From: Embiotoca jacksoni
Taxonomy: Eukaryota > Chordata > Actinopteri > Embiotocidae
Direction: 5' to 3'
DNA length: 64,000 bases
Assembly: GCA_022577435.1 (NCBI GenBank)
Contig: JAKOON010000057.1
Coordinates: 594,501 to 658,500, forward strand
Shown here: one piece after another, positions 1-11,778 of the stretch
Numbering within the stretch: position 1 is the stretch's first letter
Layout of the letters: each line of letters opens with the position of its first letter
The notes under the pieces: model-generated
What the model was told of the DNA's origin: nothing
What the model saw: the letters and a program-made list of their open reading frames with translations, nothing else
Databases searched by the model: none
Translations under genes and position numbers: made by a program

Positions 1-1682
1 ATAAGGTGAATGGACCTTGCAGTTTTTACTGATAAAGGCATATAGACATCAGCTAGAAAACTATATGAAATTGATTAACTAGCATTGTTTGTCATTGATT
101 TATAGCTGTTGTTTTAGTTGTTAAAATATGCAAAAGGTATTAAAAATGTGTAAGTAAATGTGTATCTATATTTTTTGTATAAAAAAATGGAAATTGGATT
201 AACTGAGGAAGGAAACTGAGCATAGGATATATCTAAATTATTTGAGCCCATGCTAAAAATGTGGGGAATTGATATTCAATATTTAAATGTGTTCCTGCTT
301 ACGTAGCGTTTTGCATCGTTTGCTTCATTTTGAAGATTTCCTTCGGCCAGGTTGTAACAGAGGGTGAAAGTAACTTGTAACATTTGTTGAAGGAAAAGTG
401 TCTACGCGTGTCCTCATACATAGTCATGTGCACATTTTTACTGTGCAGCACCCCTCAGCAAAAACATGCTCCCAGATGCCTTTCATACGACAGTACTCTG
501 ATTTTTCATTCACTTCCCAATTTCTTTTGACTTTGTGACTCCTCCAGAGTCACAGAAAACATCATACAGCTGATTGAGCTGATTAGTAGTAATCCATGGC
601 ATTGACTTTAGAGGTGAAAAGCCTCATAGCATGATCATAGCTACATGTTCTTCCTGTAAACACTTACATACATTACATGTGTGTCACATGGACATATTTA
701 ATTCAAATTCACAGGTCCTTCTCTGGCTAAACGTAAAGTAACGAAGAATTATTGCCATGTTTATTTTGTGTAATTTATGTTGAGCTCAACAATTCAGAAA
801 CATGCTTAGACCAGAACTGAAGAGGAAAAGTTTATTGCACATTTTTTTTTCTTTGTCGTTACCATGGTTACAGTGGATAGGAGTCACAGTAACAGTGCAG
901 ACTCCGTGCCATCAGAAGTGTGTGACTTTCTGCCAAACTGTGCTGCTGAGGTCACTCTTGGTCATCATTGGTGATGATTTCTGCCTTTTTCTGTTGACCA
1001 ACCGTAGATATATGTTACGTCATTTAAAAAAATCACGTCCACTGTTCTACGGGATTTCTTACAGGGCGGACCGACCTGATGCCGGCAGCCATTTACTGTA
1101 TGTAATAACGTGCAAGCACAAAAACGTAGCATGCGCCATTTCCCACCCAAACTGGTACGTGTGATGAGAATGTGTTTCCAGAACAATTGGCGGGTGGTAG
1201 GATGAGAAAATGGAAAAAGAAAAATCTAATCACAATAACATTGTTGCTTTAGGTTGCAAACAAATTCTCTGATTCTCAAGCTGGAAAATGCCGACCAACG
1301 GCAATTCATAAATGCATTTTGTTTTTTACATTTTCTGTCATTACATCGGACGTATTATTATATTTCCTTCTTTGTGTGATAACATATATATTCTTTGTTG
1401 TTAAGACCTTTGTATAGGCTTAACAATAAATATGGTTCCTGTGCAATAAATCTTCACATATCATGAAGTAGTAAAATATGTTCCCTCAATTATTTGGGCA
1501 AAGTGATCCTTTAATTAGTAAAAAAAGAGCGAGTCCATTTTTATCCCCGGATACAGCCAGGATGAGTGCAGTAATTGCAATTACAAAAACCATGGAGCAT
1601 GAACTGCCTCGTACGGTGGAACATTACATGGAGCAGCCAGAATTAAAAGCTACTTTCAACCTGTACCCCCCTCACCCCTCTT

Positions 1683-1685
<3 letters not shown>
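1..1685. other. Unannotated AT-rich DNA, no gene recognised
   Basis: I see no family motif, tandem array or long credible reading frame. Short open frames near 802-1186 overlap on both strands and resemble nothing I know. Two AATAAA-like words near 1424-1450 are expected by chance in DNA this AT-rich. Confidence 0.6.

Positions 1686-1717
<32 letters not shown>
1686..1717. repeat. (CA)16 microsatellite
   Basis: Sixteen uninterrupted CA dinucleotides. A looser GT-rich stretch follows at about 1850-1890. Such tracts are abundant in fish intergenic and intronic DNA. Confidence 0.97.
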
Positions 1718-1718
<1 letters not shown>

Positions 1719-3079
1719 GCCTCCCTCTAATGACTGGGTTGAATGTAGAGTCCACCTACACATTTCCCTGACTCATTTGTCCTGTTTCTCCTGGAGAGCT
1801 GTGCTGAGAGGTGCAGAGTGGGCTGCAGCTGCAGAGCCTATACAGTGTTTAAGTGTGTGCGTGTGTGACTGTCTGTGTGTGTGTGTGCACATATCTTTTT
1901 GGCATTAAAATGCAGACAGGTGCTGGGCTTGTCTAGCGTCAGCTTCGGCATGAAACACATGCAAAAAAAAGAAAACTGAGAAGGCAACAGATGTGTGGTG
2001 CCTCGAATACTTCAGAAGCACATGGTAAAACTGTCGAGGGTTTAATAGAATAGAAACGCGATCCTGTGGAGAACAACGTCAGCAGAGAGGTTGGCAGGTT
2101 TCAGCATTTTCACTGATCCTCAGCACAATCAAACATGGCAGTCCAGAAGTTCAGAAACACTTGAGCGTTGAAGAGCAGCTGGGATTGAGCTGCTCCACGG
2201 TGGCTGAGATGCCCTGCCATGCCTGGCTTCCCCCCCCCCCGACGGAGTGCCACAACCCCACACCCCGCCAAGGAGCAGGTGGCAGCATGTGGGGGATATG
2301 CAAGGTCTCTCGCCATCAGTACCACATGCTAACATTGGTAGCCCCGACTAAGCTTCCTACTTATCAAACACAGCTACTGACCTAAAATGACTAAAACTCC
2401 AGGACACAAACAGGTCTGATCAATAACCTCGATCGGCCAGCATCCTCGTGGAACCGTACAAAAGCCTGACCGGGTCTCGTAGTCTGATGTCTCCAACCTC
2501 CTGCTTCAGCAGTCTGGCAGCATGCCAGCATCCCCTCCGTGACCCCGTACAGCGGCTGCCTTCGTCACATACTAATGACGGCTCAGTCCTGTCACACAGC
2601 CTAAAATTACCATCGTGATTATTGTGCAGGGGTATGCTGTTAGAAATAGCAGCTCGGCCGTGTTCACACGGATCCTCGCCAGCAGGCACCGGAGACGAGG
2701 CAGATGTGGCCTTGATCACAAAGTGTTAGCATGTTCTGTATGTGAGCTCTCACTGCTGTGTGTCTGCGTCTCTGATTGAAAGTCCACATTTTGACTTGTA
2801 TCAGTGACATTGTGGGAAATGAAGAGCAAAGTTAATTTCATGAACAAAAGGGATGAAATATTCAGTGATCACCTGCTTTCCACTACAAAACAGAAAACAA
2901 AAACTGAACAGATCACATTTTTTATCAATGAATGAAAAGTCATATTACTTCCCTTCCGTTAATGTTAGCTAACATGAACAGTTCTTCGAATGAAAAAACA
3001 TTATTACACCACTAAGTTTTGAGACTGTTCTTGTTGCACATAAATGGAGCGTAACTTTTGTGTGGCTCCCAAGCTAACT
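1718..3079. other. Unannotated DNA, no gene recognised
   Basis: It holds an 11-base C run at 2230-2240 in a locally GC-rich patch (2180-2700). Overlapping frames on both strands there carry no motif I recognise. No repeat-family match seen. Confidence 0.5.
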
Positions 3080-3747
3080 GCATATAAAAGTGTTCGTAGC
3101 TTCAGGTCTGTAAAATGGTTCTGATCCAGAAGTGTCTTCAGCTGCAATACCAGCGAGTGCCACTAGAGGTCGGCTCCAAAAAGCCTCCGGCTCCATAGAC
3201 TCCCATTCAACTTCTCTCATCAAATCCAAAGTGAATAAAATGTGTCCATCAGTTATCTCGGTGTTGTTAGCTAAAGTCACTCCTTCTTATTAGTTTTCTG
3301 GAGGTCCATCTGAAAATAATCCCTCATTCATTAGAAAAGAAGATTCAAGAAGACCTGTTTTTGGGGGCGTGTCTGTTTGATTGACAGGCCTGTGGTGCAG
3401 TCAGGTCACAGCTATCGGTGGGCAGGACGTAGTATCGTCAGGTTTCCAATCAGATCTGTCAGATCCACCGCTGGCTCCTCCCCCAGCTCGTCCAAATATG
3501 GTCACTTCCTGCTCCAAACCGCTCTGAACTAGCAAAGATGGTGACGGACAGAATCTGAACTGGAGGATTCATAACGTTCACAAACCAACGATGACATCAC
3601 TGATGGTTGATGACATCACTGATGGATGATGACATCACTACTTGTTGCCACGTGGTTTATGTCCACTGGTGAATGTAAACACACCTTCCACTCCCCTTCT
3701 AACTTTCTTTTGATTTCTACGAACTCCTACCGGTTTTCCTGCTATAA
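3080..3747 (-). mobile_element. Element A, copy 1 (interspersed repeat)
   Basis: This segment matches, on the opposite strand, the repeat at 14042-14720, and in part those at 21946-22164 and 62961-63530. The shared order on the element's own strand is: a short direct repeat built on gatgtcatc, a GC-rich middle containing gacaggcctgtcaatc, the AAACTAAGAAG-type joint, then the block ending at the terminus ttttatat. It carries three direct-repeat units of about 19 bp (3570-3640), against four at 14.1 kb. Its last 200 bp hold an open frame containing MREVEWESMEPEAFW that is shared by three copies. Because the frame occurs only inside a repeat and lacks its own conserved start context, I treat it as incidental. 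The terminal inverted repeat is eroded here. Confidence 0.8.
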
Positions 3748-4709
3748 CTACCCGACTATGGTCTGTGACATTGATTATCTGCTGTTTGGTTCTGGTGTAC
3801 TGTGGGTTTAGAATTTTTTACTGAAAACAGATGCCTGCTGCAGTGAAAAATGAGACCCAGAGGCCCATACTGTAAAATGTAAACATTGAGCTGAACGATT
3901 CCTAAAATGCTACCAGGACTGCAGTTCTTCTTTGTGAGCAACAAGAAGCATCGTTCACATCACACATAAGTTACTTTTTGTGAGTTATTAGGAATGACTG
4001 CAGGATTAATGTCGACTGTCAGACCATCAAAATGTTCACTTCAGGAATATAAATGCATAAATGTTATCTATGGTTTTAGCTAAAGCTAAAGAGTGAGTAC
4101 TGTAGTTGTGAAGAACTGAGTGAGTGCAGCTTCTCAGTCACTCTTCTTAGTGATGTTATGTCTCTGCCAGTCACATTATCTTAATGGGTTCGCTTACATT
4201 CATTGAACAACAAGTGCTTCTGATCCAGACATCTGATTGGTCAACTGAACATCTGCAACAAAAGCAGACATCTGACAGACACATCTGGAGATGAGCTGGT
4301 CAACACAGTGGAGCATTTAGCAACTAAACCGCAAGATCAAGATATTTATACAACCAGTAGCTCCGCCCCCAGAGATCTGATTGGTCAACTGAACATCTGG
4401 AACAAATCATCATGACATCACACCGTGCTCATCACTAGAAATATCACTCCACCTCCTCAGTGGGAAAATAGAATTAGAATAGAGTTTCATCTAATATGTA
4501 ATATAATGTAGTTTCTACTTGTTATAGTTCTATTAAATGACCCATTTGGTGAAGTCGGGTCTCTTTTGGTCCTTTTTGGTCGCTCTGAGCACCCGTACCG
4601 TAACACCACGGATAGTCACGCACTTACAATCCTAGAGGAGGCTAGCTGGACCGGTTTGGTTTGAACACATGACACGGAGCTAAAATGTTAAAAACACATG
4701 AGAACATGG
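3748..4709. other. Unannotated DNA with a 32-bp direct repeat
   Basis: A 32-bp word beginning atctgattggtcaactg occurs at 4231-4262 and again at 4375-4406 with one difference, 144 bp apart. No coding region recognised. The duplication may be a relic of a local tandem event or part of an unrecognised repeat. Confidence 0.6.
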
Positions 4710-4777
4710 ATATCTTTGTTTATCAGATAGCTTTGTTCATCAGATATCTTTGTTCATCAGATATCTTTGTTCTTCAG
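4710..4777. repeat. 17-bp tandem repeat, 4 units
   Basis: Four head-to-tail 17-bp units of the form atatctttgttcatcag, with one or two substitutions each and no indels. Confidence 0.93.
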
Positions 4778-6695
4778 ATATGTAGAGTAGGAAACATTGC
4801 ATTCGTTACATTCAGTCTGACTGATTGTTCTCCAGCTCCTAGTCATACCCCATGTGTTGCCATGGAAACGGCACACTCAAAAAAAGTTTTATATTTTGAG
4901 TGATGCTGTCGTGCCATTAATAACGTCAAAGCACACCCTCGAGTATAATATTGCTTAATTAAAAGAGTAAAAAAAAAACAATCAGGTGTAAAACTTCACA
5001 CTAACAAAGAGATAAAATATAATATCTATGGAAGTTAAAGTGATTTATTGCAGCTTAACGAGGAGTTTTAAATCTACTTGTGTGTCGATATCTCTCCAAC
5101 ATTTTTTTTCCAAAATCCCACTTAACTGGATGACTTTTAAAATCTCTCCTTTCAAGCAGCCCGGTTCGGGACACCTCCGCAGGTTTCCATTTGACGCTGC
5201 AAGTAGAGCCGATCTGATCTGTTAACAACTGCAGCGTACTCATAGGCCGGCTCCCGTCAGACACAAGAGGGTGGCAGGAGGAATAATGGCTGTGCTGAAA
5301 TGAGGCGGAAAGCGAGCTTTTCACCGGTTGCGACCTGCGGGCTGTAAAACAGATTTTGAAAGAGATGTGGGAGGATTTCAGGCTATAAAAAGAAGTCCCA
5401 TCAGCCGCAGCGCCGGAGTAGTTTAATGTGCTCCACTTCCACAAAGAAAATGTGCTTTTCTGCGCTAATTATGAGGTGACGCGAAAACAGTTCATCATCA
5501 GACACTGGAGGTTTTCTGTGTAATACATGGAAGTCATATAAAACTTGTTGGAATCTAAAGTGGAAGAAAGAGTCCTAATAATCAGTGGTAGCATGATGTC
5601 AGAAAAAACAAATCCCATCCCATGTTTAATCTGTCATTCTTAAAGTTTCCTTTCTCTCCTTGGCGTTGAACCTCAATCTGGGCTGTCATAGCTCTTCATG
5701 ACAGCGACCGCATGGAGCAGACAGTGTATAGACCTGGACTGTGAGCCTTTTAAATGATGAGAATTATTGCACGAGTTTTAAACACTTATTGTTGATGATA
5801 AAAGAATGATTTCATCACTACTGGAGGTCCCATACATGTGAATATCCCTCTTGGCGCGAAGAGTGCCACGAGACCTTTCCAGCGAATGGAAGTTACTCTT
5901 CGTGAAGTCATGCACCCGCACAAATTCTCTTTGCTGAAGAAGTGTGTGATTTACGGTCGAAAGCTCAGAAGAAGCTACTGAGAGTTTTGAAAAGAAAATG
6001 TTTGCTTGTTTTAGTGAGGAAGCTGTTTTAAAGTGTTCGTGTGCAGCCTCATGCCTCATGTGTGTCCTTTACCTGCTGCATTTTTTATTATTCTGATAAT
6101 ATATATGATAATTATTAATGCTGGGGACAAGTTCAGCAGTGAGAAGTAACAAGTTCTTATGCTGCGATAATCTGAAGTCCGTCTTTCATTTTGGACCACA
6201 CAGTCACACTTTGCTTGTTTTACAACGTTAGCTGGAATTACATCTGAATCCAGATGTTGGAAGACTACATTTTCCAACCGTGTCCGTCTGTGATTCGTCA
6301 CTTGGACCTCTCGGCCCTTTTGGCCCTGAAACAGTCCTCTTACCTTTAGTGCCTTCTCACCGCCAGCCGCCTCTAATGAGCTCTTTAAAGTCAACTCTCT
6401 CTCGGCTGGTCAGACCAGACAGACTTCTGGCGGTTGTGAAGAAACCCAACAGGAACTCGGGTCATCGTGGTCATCACATGCCAAAGTCTCCTCTCAATTT
6501 GGTCCAGAGATTCAACCTGTCTTTCTCCCAAACTCCCCATTTAATGCAGTGAGTGTCCAACAATCCACTTTTTGTCATCTCATACTGTCATTAAATATAA
6601 TGTGACACAGTCGTGTGAACCAGGTGTTTGTGTTCAGGTGTTCACTGGTAAACCAATGAGCTGGAGAGAAGCCACGCAGAGTTCATGGAAATATA
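4778..6695. other. Unannotated DNA, no gene recognised
   Basis: Several overlapping short frames on both strands (5055-5444, 5778-6552) show no domain, signal peptide or repeat motif that I recognise. No tandem array or inverted repeat of note. Confidence 0.5.
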
Positions 6696-8672
6696 GATGT
6701 TTCAGAAAGTGTTCAGACCTCTTTACTTCTCACACACTTTGTGTTGTAAATGTAACTTTAAATGGAGAAAAAAAAAGCCCTTTTTCTCTATCAATCCACA
6801 TTTAACAACCCATAATGATAAAGTAAAAACATGTTCATTAAAAATGTTTGCAAATTTATAAAACATTTAAATCTTTTATCTACAAAAGCATTCAGACGTT
6901 TGATGTTTAAATTGTGGTTGGAGGCATCTTGTTGGTTTGATAAACCTTCAGATGAACCAGCACCAGGGTCTCAAACTACTTCTAACACTCTGTCTTCCCA
7001 GGAGCCCAGTGGCCTCGAATATTTAAACCACCCGGAAGCTTCTTGGAGTTGAGCAACCGAGCAAGTAGGTATTTAGTCGGGGAGGAGAGCGATACTGTAA
7101 CAGAGGCTGAGACGTCCTCTGCTGAGATGAGAGAACCTGTCAAAAGAAGGACCATCTCAGCGGCGCTCCATCAGTCAGGCCTTCATAGTGGAGCAGCCAG
7201 ACAGGAGACCACATGGCCGCCTGCTTCAGGTGAGCTGCGCAGCCTTAAAGGACTCTGATGCTCCGTTCCAGACGACATACTTCCTTTAGTCCACTAACTA
7301 GTAGTTCTCCTCCATGTCAGGACTCTGACTGTGTAGAGTCGTTTTGTTTCAAACCACACTGACAGGAAATGACCTCATCATGTGAACACATCAGCCTCCA
7401 AAATATCTGCAGCTTTAATTAATTAACACTCAATAACCACACTGATTCTTCTGTCCAGCAGCAGCAGTGGAAAAGAAACACTTTGTGTTCAGGAACAGCT
7501 GCAGCTTCCTCACACGCTTTTACTTTGAAAATCCTTTATGTCGGTGGCCCCGCCCCCTTCCTCTATGGAGCCAAGATGGCGACTGTTTAGGGTGGAAAGT
7601 GTCCAGAGTTTCACACTTCTTGTTCTGGAGCGTTCTGAGTGATTCATCCTGGAACTGGTAGTGTTCTGATGGTTCTGTACTGACAGAGAGAACACACTGA
7701 TGGACTCAGAGTAGAGAGAGGTGGTACACAAGAACAACATCTGGAACACAAGTACAACATCTGGAACACAAGAACAACATCTGGAACACTAGTACAACAT
7801 CTGGAACACAAGTACAACATCTGGAACACAAGTACAACATCTGGAACACTAGTACAACATCTGGAACACAAGTACAACATCTGGAACACAAGTACAACAT
7901 CTGGAACACAAGAACAACATCTGGAACACTAGTACAACATCTGGAACACTAGTACAACATCTGGAACACAAGAACAACATCTGGAACACAAGTACAACAT
8001 CTGGAACACAAGTACAACATCTGGAACACAAGAACAACATCTGGAACACTAGTACAACATCTGGACCACTAGTACAACATCTGGAACACAAGTACAACAT
8101 CTGGAACACTAGTACAACATCTGGAACACAAGAACAACATCTGGAACACTAGTACAACATCTGGAACACAAGTACAACATCTGGAACACAAGAACAACAT
8201 CTGGAACACTAGTACAACATCTGGAACACTAGCACAACATCTGGAACACAAGAACAACATCTGGAACACAAGTACAACATCTGGAACACAAGAACAACAT
8301 CTGGAACACTAGTACAACATCTGGAACACTAGTACAACATCTGGAACACAAGTACAACATCTGGAACACGGCGCGACTGTTCACCTGTCACTCAATGACA
8401 GCAGTCAGTGTCTTCAGGACTCTTCAGTCTGTTTGTTTTTGAGTCGACCTGCTGAACTCCAGTCTGATGACGCTTGAGAGGATCTGCAGGATGTAAAGTC
8501 TGATTTATCGAAGAAGACTCCAAACTGCTTAAGAGGTTTCTACAAAGTATTTAATTAATGGTCTGAATACTTTTTAGAAATGATACATTTCAGTTTTTGA
8601 TTTTAAACAAATTTCAAAATTCATAAAAACACGTTTTCACATTGTCATTGAGTGTAAACTGATCGGATGGTT
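6696..8672 (+). mobile_element. Tc1/mariner remnant interrupted by a minisatellite
   Basis: The left edge (6697-6880) has the family's terminal pattern: ttcagaaagtgttcagacc, then a poly-A-like stretch, then the cataatgataaagt block. Further in, one frame encodes REPVKRRTISAALHQSGL (about 7127-7180), the conserved linker of Tc1-type transposases between the paired-like DNA-binding domain and the DDE core. The right edge (8560-8660) mirrors the left as ggtctgaatacttttt, then the aaaacacgttttcac and gtcattg blocks. The DDE core between them is missing: 7230-8500 is other DNA, mostly the 20-bp array. The element is a dead, non-autonomous relic. Its outermost right end beyond 8672 has decayed. Confidence 0.72.
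7741..8369. repeat. 20-bp minisatellite, about 31 units
   Basis: Thirty-one complete units of ctggaacacaagtacaacat run from 7741 to 8360 in perfect 20-bp register with no indel, after a partial unit and before a last half unit. Three main variants alternate: ...acaagtaca..., ...actagtaca... and ...acaagaaca.... The second creates an ACTAGT palindrome in each such unit. The reverse strand is open in several frames (MFQMLYLCSRCC...) only because three units make 60 bp without a stop; this is not a gene. Confidence 0.97.
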
Positions 8673-9030
8673 ATATGATATGATGTCAGGTTGAAGAAAT
8701 GGATAAAATAGGGTTGAGGTTCAATAGCATATTATCAGATTTGACCCAAGAATATAATTATTATTAAATCAAAATATTTCACCTTTCAACAATAATATAT
8801 CATATTAGAAATGTTCCAATTTAAAATTCAACTCTGAAATTAGGAGGTTAGGAGTTGTCCCATCTCCACGTTCAGGTTAAAACATTCTGAGAAGTAGAGT
8901 GTGAAGTCTGACGAAGCTCCGTAGATCTGATCTCCTCCGTCCTCCTCTGCTCCGTCGGCCTCTCAGTCTGTTTTGAATGATTTACACTTTCTGTCCTTTC
9001 GACTCTGCTGTGAATACTTCACCTGACCAA

Positions 9031-9031
<1 letters not shown>
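8673..9031. other. Unannotated DNA
   Basis: AT-rich to about 8870, then ordinary sequence. Nothing recognised. Confidence 0.5.

Positions 9032-9109
<78 letters not shown>
9032..9109. repeat. (CA)39 microsatellite
   Basis: Thirty-nine uninterrupted CA units. It faces a (TG)35 tract 115 bp downstream, so the two tracts are reverse complements of each other on one strand. Confidence 0.98.
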
Positions 9110-9111
<2 letters not shown>

Positions 9112-9221
9112 TACACACAAACCACACTGCTGGGATGTATACAGTCGGTGGCCCACTGGCTCTGCACAGATGTTCACTGACACCGCTGGTTTCCCTGTGA
9201 GAAATCATTCTAACAAAGGGC

Positions 9222-9224
<3 letters not shown>

Positions 9225-9294
<70 letters not shown>
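9225..9294. repeat. (TG)35 microsatellite
   Basis: Thirty-five uninterrupted TG units, the inverted partner of the CA tract at 9032-9109. Confidence 0.98.
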
Positions 9295-9298
<4 letters not shown>

Positions 9299-9406
9299 AG
9301 TATTTATAGTAACTGACGGTACCTGCCTGGGTCCTGCAACCATATGTCTCTATTGTATTGTTGCAGTGCAGATTGCAGGAGTGAGAACACACAGATCTCT
9401 GGAAGT

Positions 9407-10968
9407 CTGCGTTCAGACTGCAGACACATCGGATTATTTTTCTCAGACCAGATCTTTAGGACAGACTGTCTGCACTGTTGTTTGCAAGTAAACAGATCGG
9501 ATTTGGTGAGTCCAGACATCACCGACTTATCTGCATGGGTTGCTATGGTAACGACGTACATGCAGCTACGCGATTTCCTAACACGGAAGTTGCAATAGAG
9601 AGTTTATTTTGGCTTCTGTTTCTGATCGCTCTGCTGGCGGCAGCAAAGATTCTGTCACTCTGTCGCTCTGAAAATGACGTCACCGTTTCACCGCGTCACC
9701 GTTTCACCGCGTGTCACCGCGTGTCACCGTGTCACCGTTTCACCGCGTGTCACCGTGTCACCGCTTCACCGCGTGTCACCGTTTCACCGCTTCACCGCGT
9801 GTCACCTTTTCACTGTGTCACCGCGTGTCACCGTGTCACCATTTCACCGCGTGTCACCATTTCACCGTGTCACCGTTTCACCGCGTGTCACCGTTTCACC
9901 GTGTCACCATTTCACCGTTTCACCATTTCACTGCGTGTCACCGTGTCACCGTTTCACCGTTTCACTGTTTCACGCACGTCACCGTGTCACCGATTCACCG
10001 CGTGTCACCGTTTCACCGTTTCACTGTTTCACTGTTTCACGCATGTCACCGTGTCACCGTGTCACCGTTTCACTGTTTCACTGTTTCACGCATGTCACCG
10101 TGTCACCGTGTCACCGTTTCACTGTTTCACTGTTTCACGCATGTCACCGTGTCACCGTTTCACCGTTTCACTGTTTCACGCATGTCACCGTGTCACCGTT
10201 TCACCGTGTCACTGATTCACCGCGTTTCACCGTTTCACTGTTTCACGCATGTCACCGTGTCACCGTGTCACCGTTTCACTGTTTCACTGTTTCACGCATG
10301 TCACCGTGTCACCGTTTCACCGTTTCACTGTTTCACGCACGTCACCGTGTCACCGTTTCACCGTTTCACTGTTTCACTGTTTCACGCATGTCACCGTGTC
10401 ACCGTGTCACCGTTTCACTGTTTCACTGTTTCACGCATGTCACCGTGTCACCGTGTCACCGTTTCACTGTTTCACTGTTTCACGCATGTCACCGTGTCAC
10501 CGTTTCACCGTTTCACTGTTTCACGCATGTCACCGTGTCACCGTTTCACCGTGTCACTGATTCACCGCGTGTCACCGTTTCACCGTTTCACTGTTTCACG
10601 CATGTCACCGTGTCACCGTGTCACCGTTTCACTGTTTCACTGTTTCACGCATGTCACCGTGTCACCGATTCACCGTTTCACTGTTTCACGCACGTCACCG
10701 TGTCACCGTTTCACCGTTTCACTGTTTCACTGTTTCACGCATGTCACCGTGTCACCGTGTCACCACGTGTCACATTAAGTGATGCCAGGAATCCGATCTG
10801 AGCCAGAAGCTGCAGGAATCCGGTTGGAATCACATTTCAAACCTCAGAATGTGGTTTGGATCATGGATTGAAAAAAAAAAAAATCACGTTTCATTTGGTT
10901 ATTTGCTTTTCAGACTTTTAAAAAATCGATCTGATATGAGGAACATCAGATTTGGGCTGTCAGTCTGA
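9407..10968 (+). mobile_element. Element B, copy 1, split by a 1.1-kb minisatellite
   Basis: The sequences at 9407-9575 and 10785-10968 align in order with one continuous 300-bp stretch at 48997-49310. Shared words include actgttgtttgca, catcaccgacttatct, ggtaacgacgt, ggatctgagcc and aatgtggtttggat. The two edges are inverted relative to each other over a short gttcagactg-type word and a gatttgg-type word, which suggests a MITE-like non-autonomous DNA transposon. I see no coding capacity apart from open frames created by the internal array. Confidence 0.75.
9680..10775. repeat. 1.1-kb octamer-based minisatellite (tttcaccg family)
   Basis: The array is built from 8-bp words (accgtttc, accgtgtc, actgtttc) punctuated by 9-bp acgcatgtc and related words. 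Distances between successive gcatg markers are mostly 41 or 49 bp, that is 5 or 6 octamers plus one base. A higher-order duplication is visible. The marker series at 10041, 10090, 10139, 10180, 10247, 10296, 10337 recurs at 10386, 10435, 10484, 10525, 10600, 10649, 10690, an offset of 345 then 353 bp. All three forward frames stay open for most of its length, so the long His/Arg/Val/Ser/Pro frames are artefacts. Confidence 0.96.
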
Positions 10969-11230
10969 ACACGGCTGAAGTGACGACAGCTCGCCTGGCT
11001 ACGCTAACCAACACGTTCTGACTCCAACAGGTTTGATTATCGAGCACAGAATATTTTCATTATATGATGTTGTGCGTCAAGAAAAGGTAATATTAAAATG
11101 AGATGTACAAAATGGAAACGGCATAATTGTTTAAATCATAGAAGGACCGAATAAAGTTACAGCTGTTCTTGTGAACAGTGATGAGTAACAGATCAGTAGG
11201 TTTTGTTCACTTACACATAAATACCATCAA

Positions 11231-11232
<2 letters not shown>

Positions 11233-11283
<51 letters not shown>

Positions 11284-11427
11284 TCACTCACTCACACACA
11301 CACACACACACACTCACACACTCACACACACACACACACACACACTCACTCACTCACTCACTCACTCACTCACTCACACTCACTCACTCACTCACTCACT
11401 CACTCACTCACTCACTCACTCACACAC

Positions 11428-11459
<32 letters not shown>

Positions 11460-11526
11460 TCACTCACTCACTCACTCACTCACACACTCACACACTCACA
11501 CACACTCACACACTCACACACACACA
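11233..11526. repeat. Compound (CA)n / (CACT)n microsatellite
   Basis: It starts as pure CA, then alternates between CA runs and ACTC/CACT runs to the end. The composite suggests repeated slippage at two unit sizes. Confidence 0.97.
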
Positions 11527-11778
11527 AGTCTTGCCGGCTCCAGGATTTGAAATAGCCCAGATTGAGAAGGTAAATGAAATCATTTGAGTTTTTCAGAGCT
11601 GTAAGTGTGTTTATAAAAGTCCAGAATCATCAGGAGACAATCACATCCAGTAAAATAACCTTTTCTAACCTCCTCGGCTCTGAGCTTTGTGCAGATTGAT
11701 CACAGCACTGTGTGTCACCATCAGGGATGATGCATGTTAGAAACCTCTCACCAATTATTGCACTAGTGTCACTATCAT

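Noticed and set aside
1424..1450. Polyadenylation signals marking a gene end
   Set aside because: AATAAA words are common in AT-rich DNA and no upstream coding region is recognisable.
4231..4406. Relation of the acatctggaacaaa word to the 20-bp minisatellite unit at 7.7 kb
   Set aside because: The shared word is only about 12 bases and could be chance.
7644..8269. Minus-strand frames rich in MFQMLYLCSRCC as a cysteine-rich protein family
   Set aside because: They are produced by reading a 20-bp tandem repeat in different frames; no unique sequence, signal peptide or splice signals support a gene.
7741..8369. CRISPR-like regular repeat array
   Set aside because: The 20-bp units are directly adjacent with no spacers, and the context is vertebrate. 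It is a minisatellite.
9478..10801. Long His/Ser/Pro frames of 245-375 codons
   Set aside because: All three forward frames are open through a low-complexity array, which is not the behaviour of a coding sequence.
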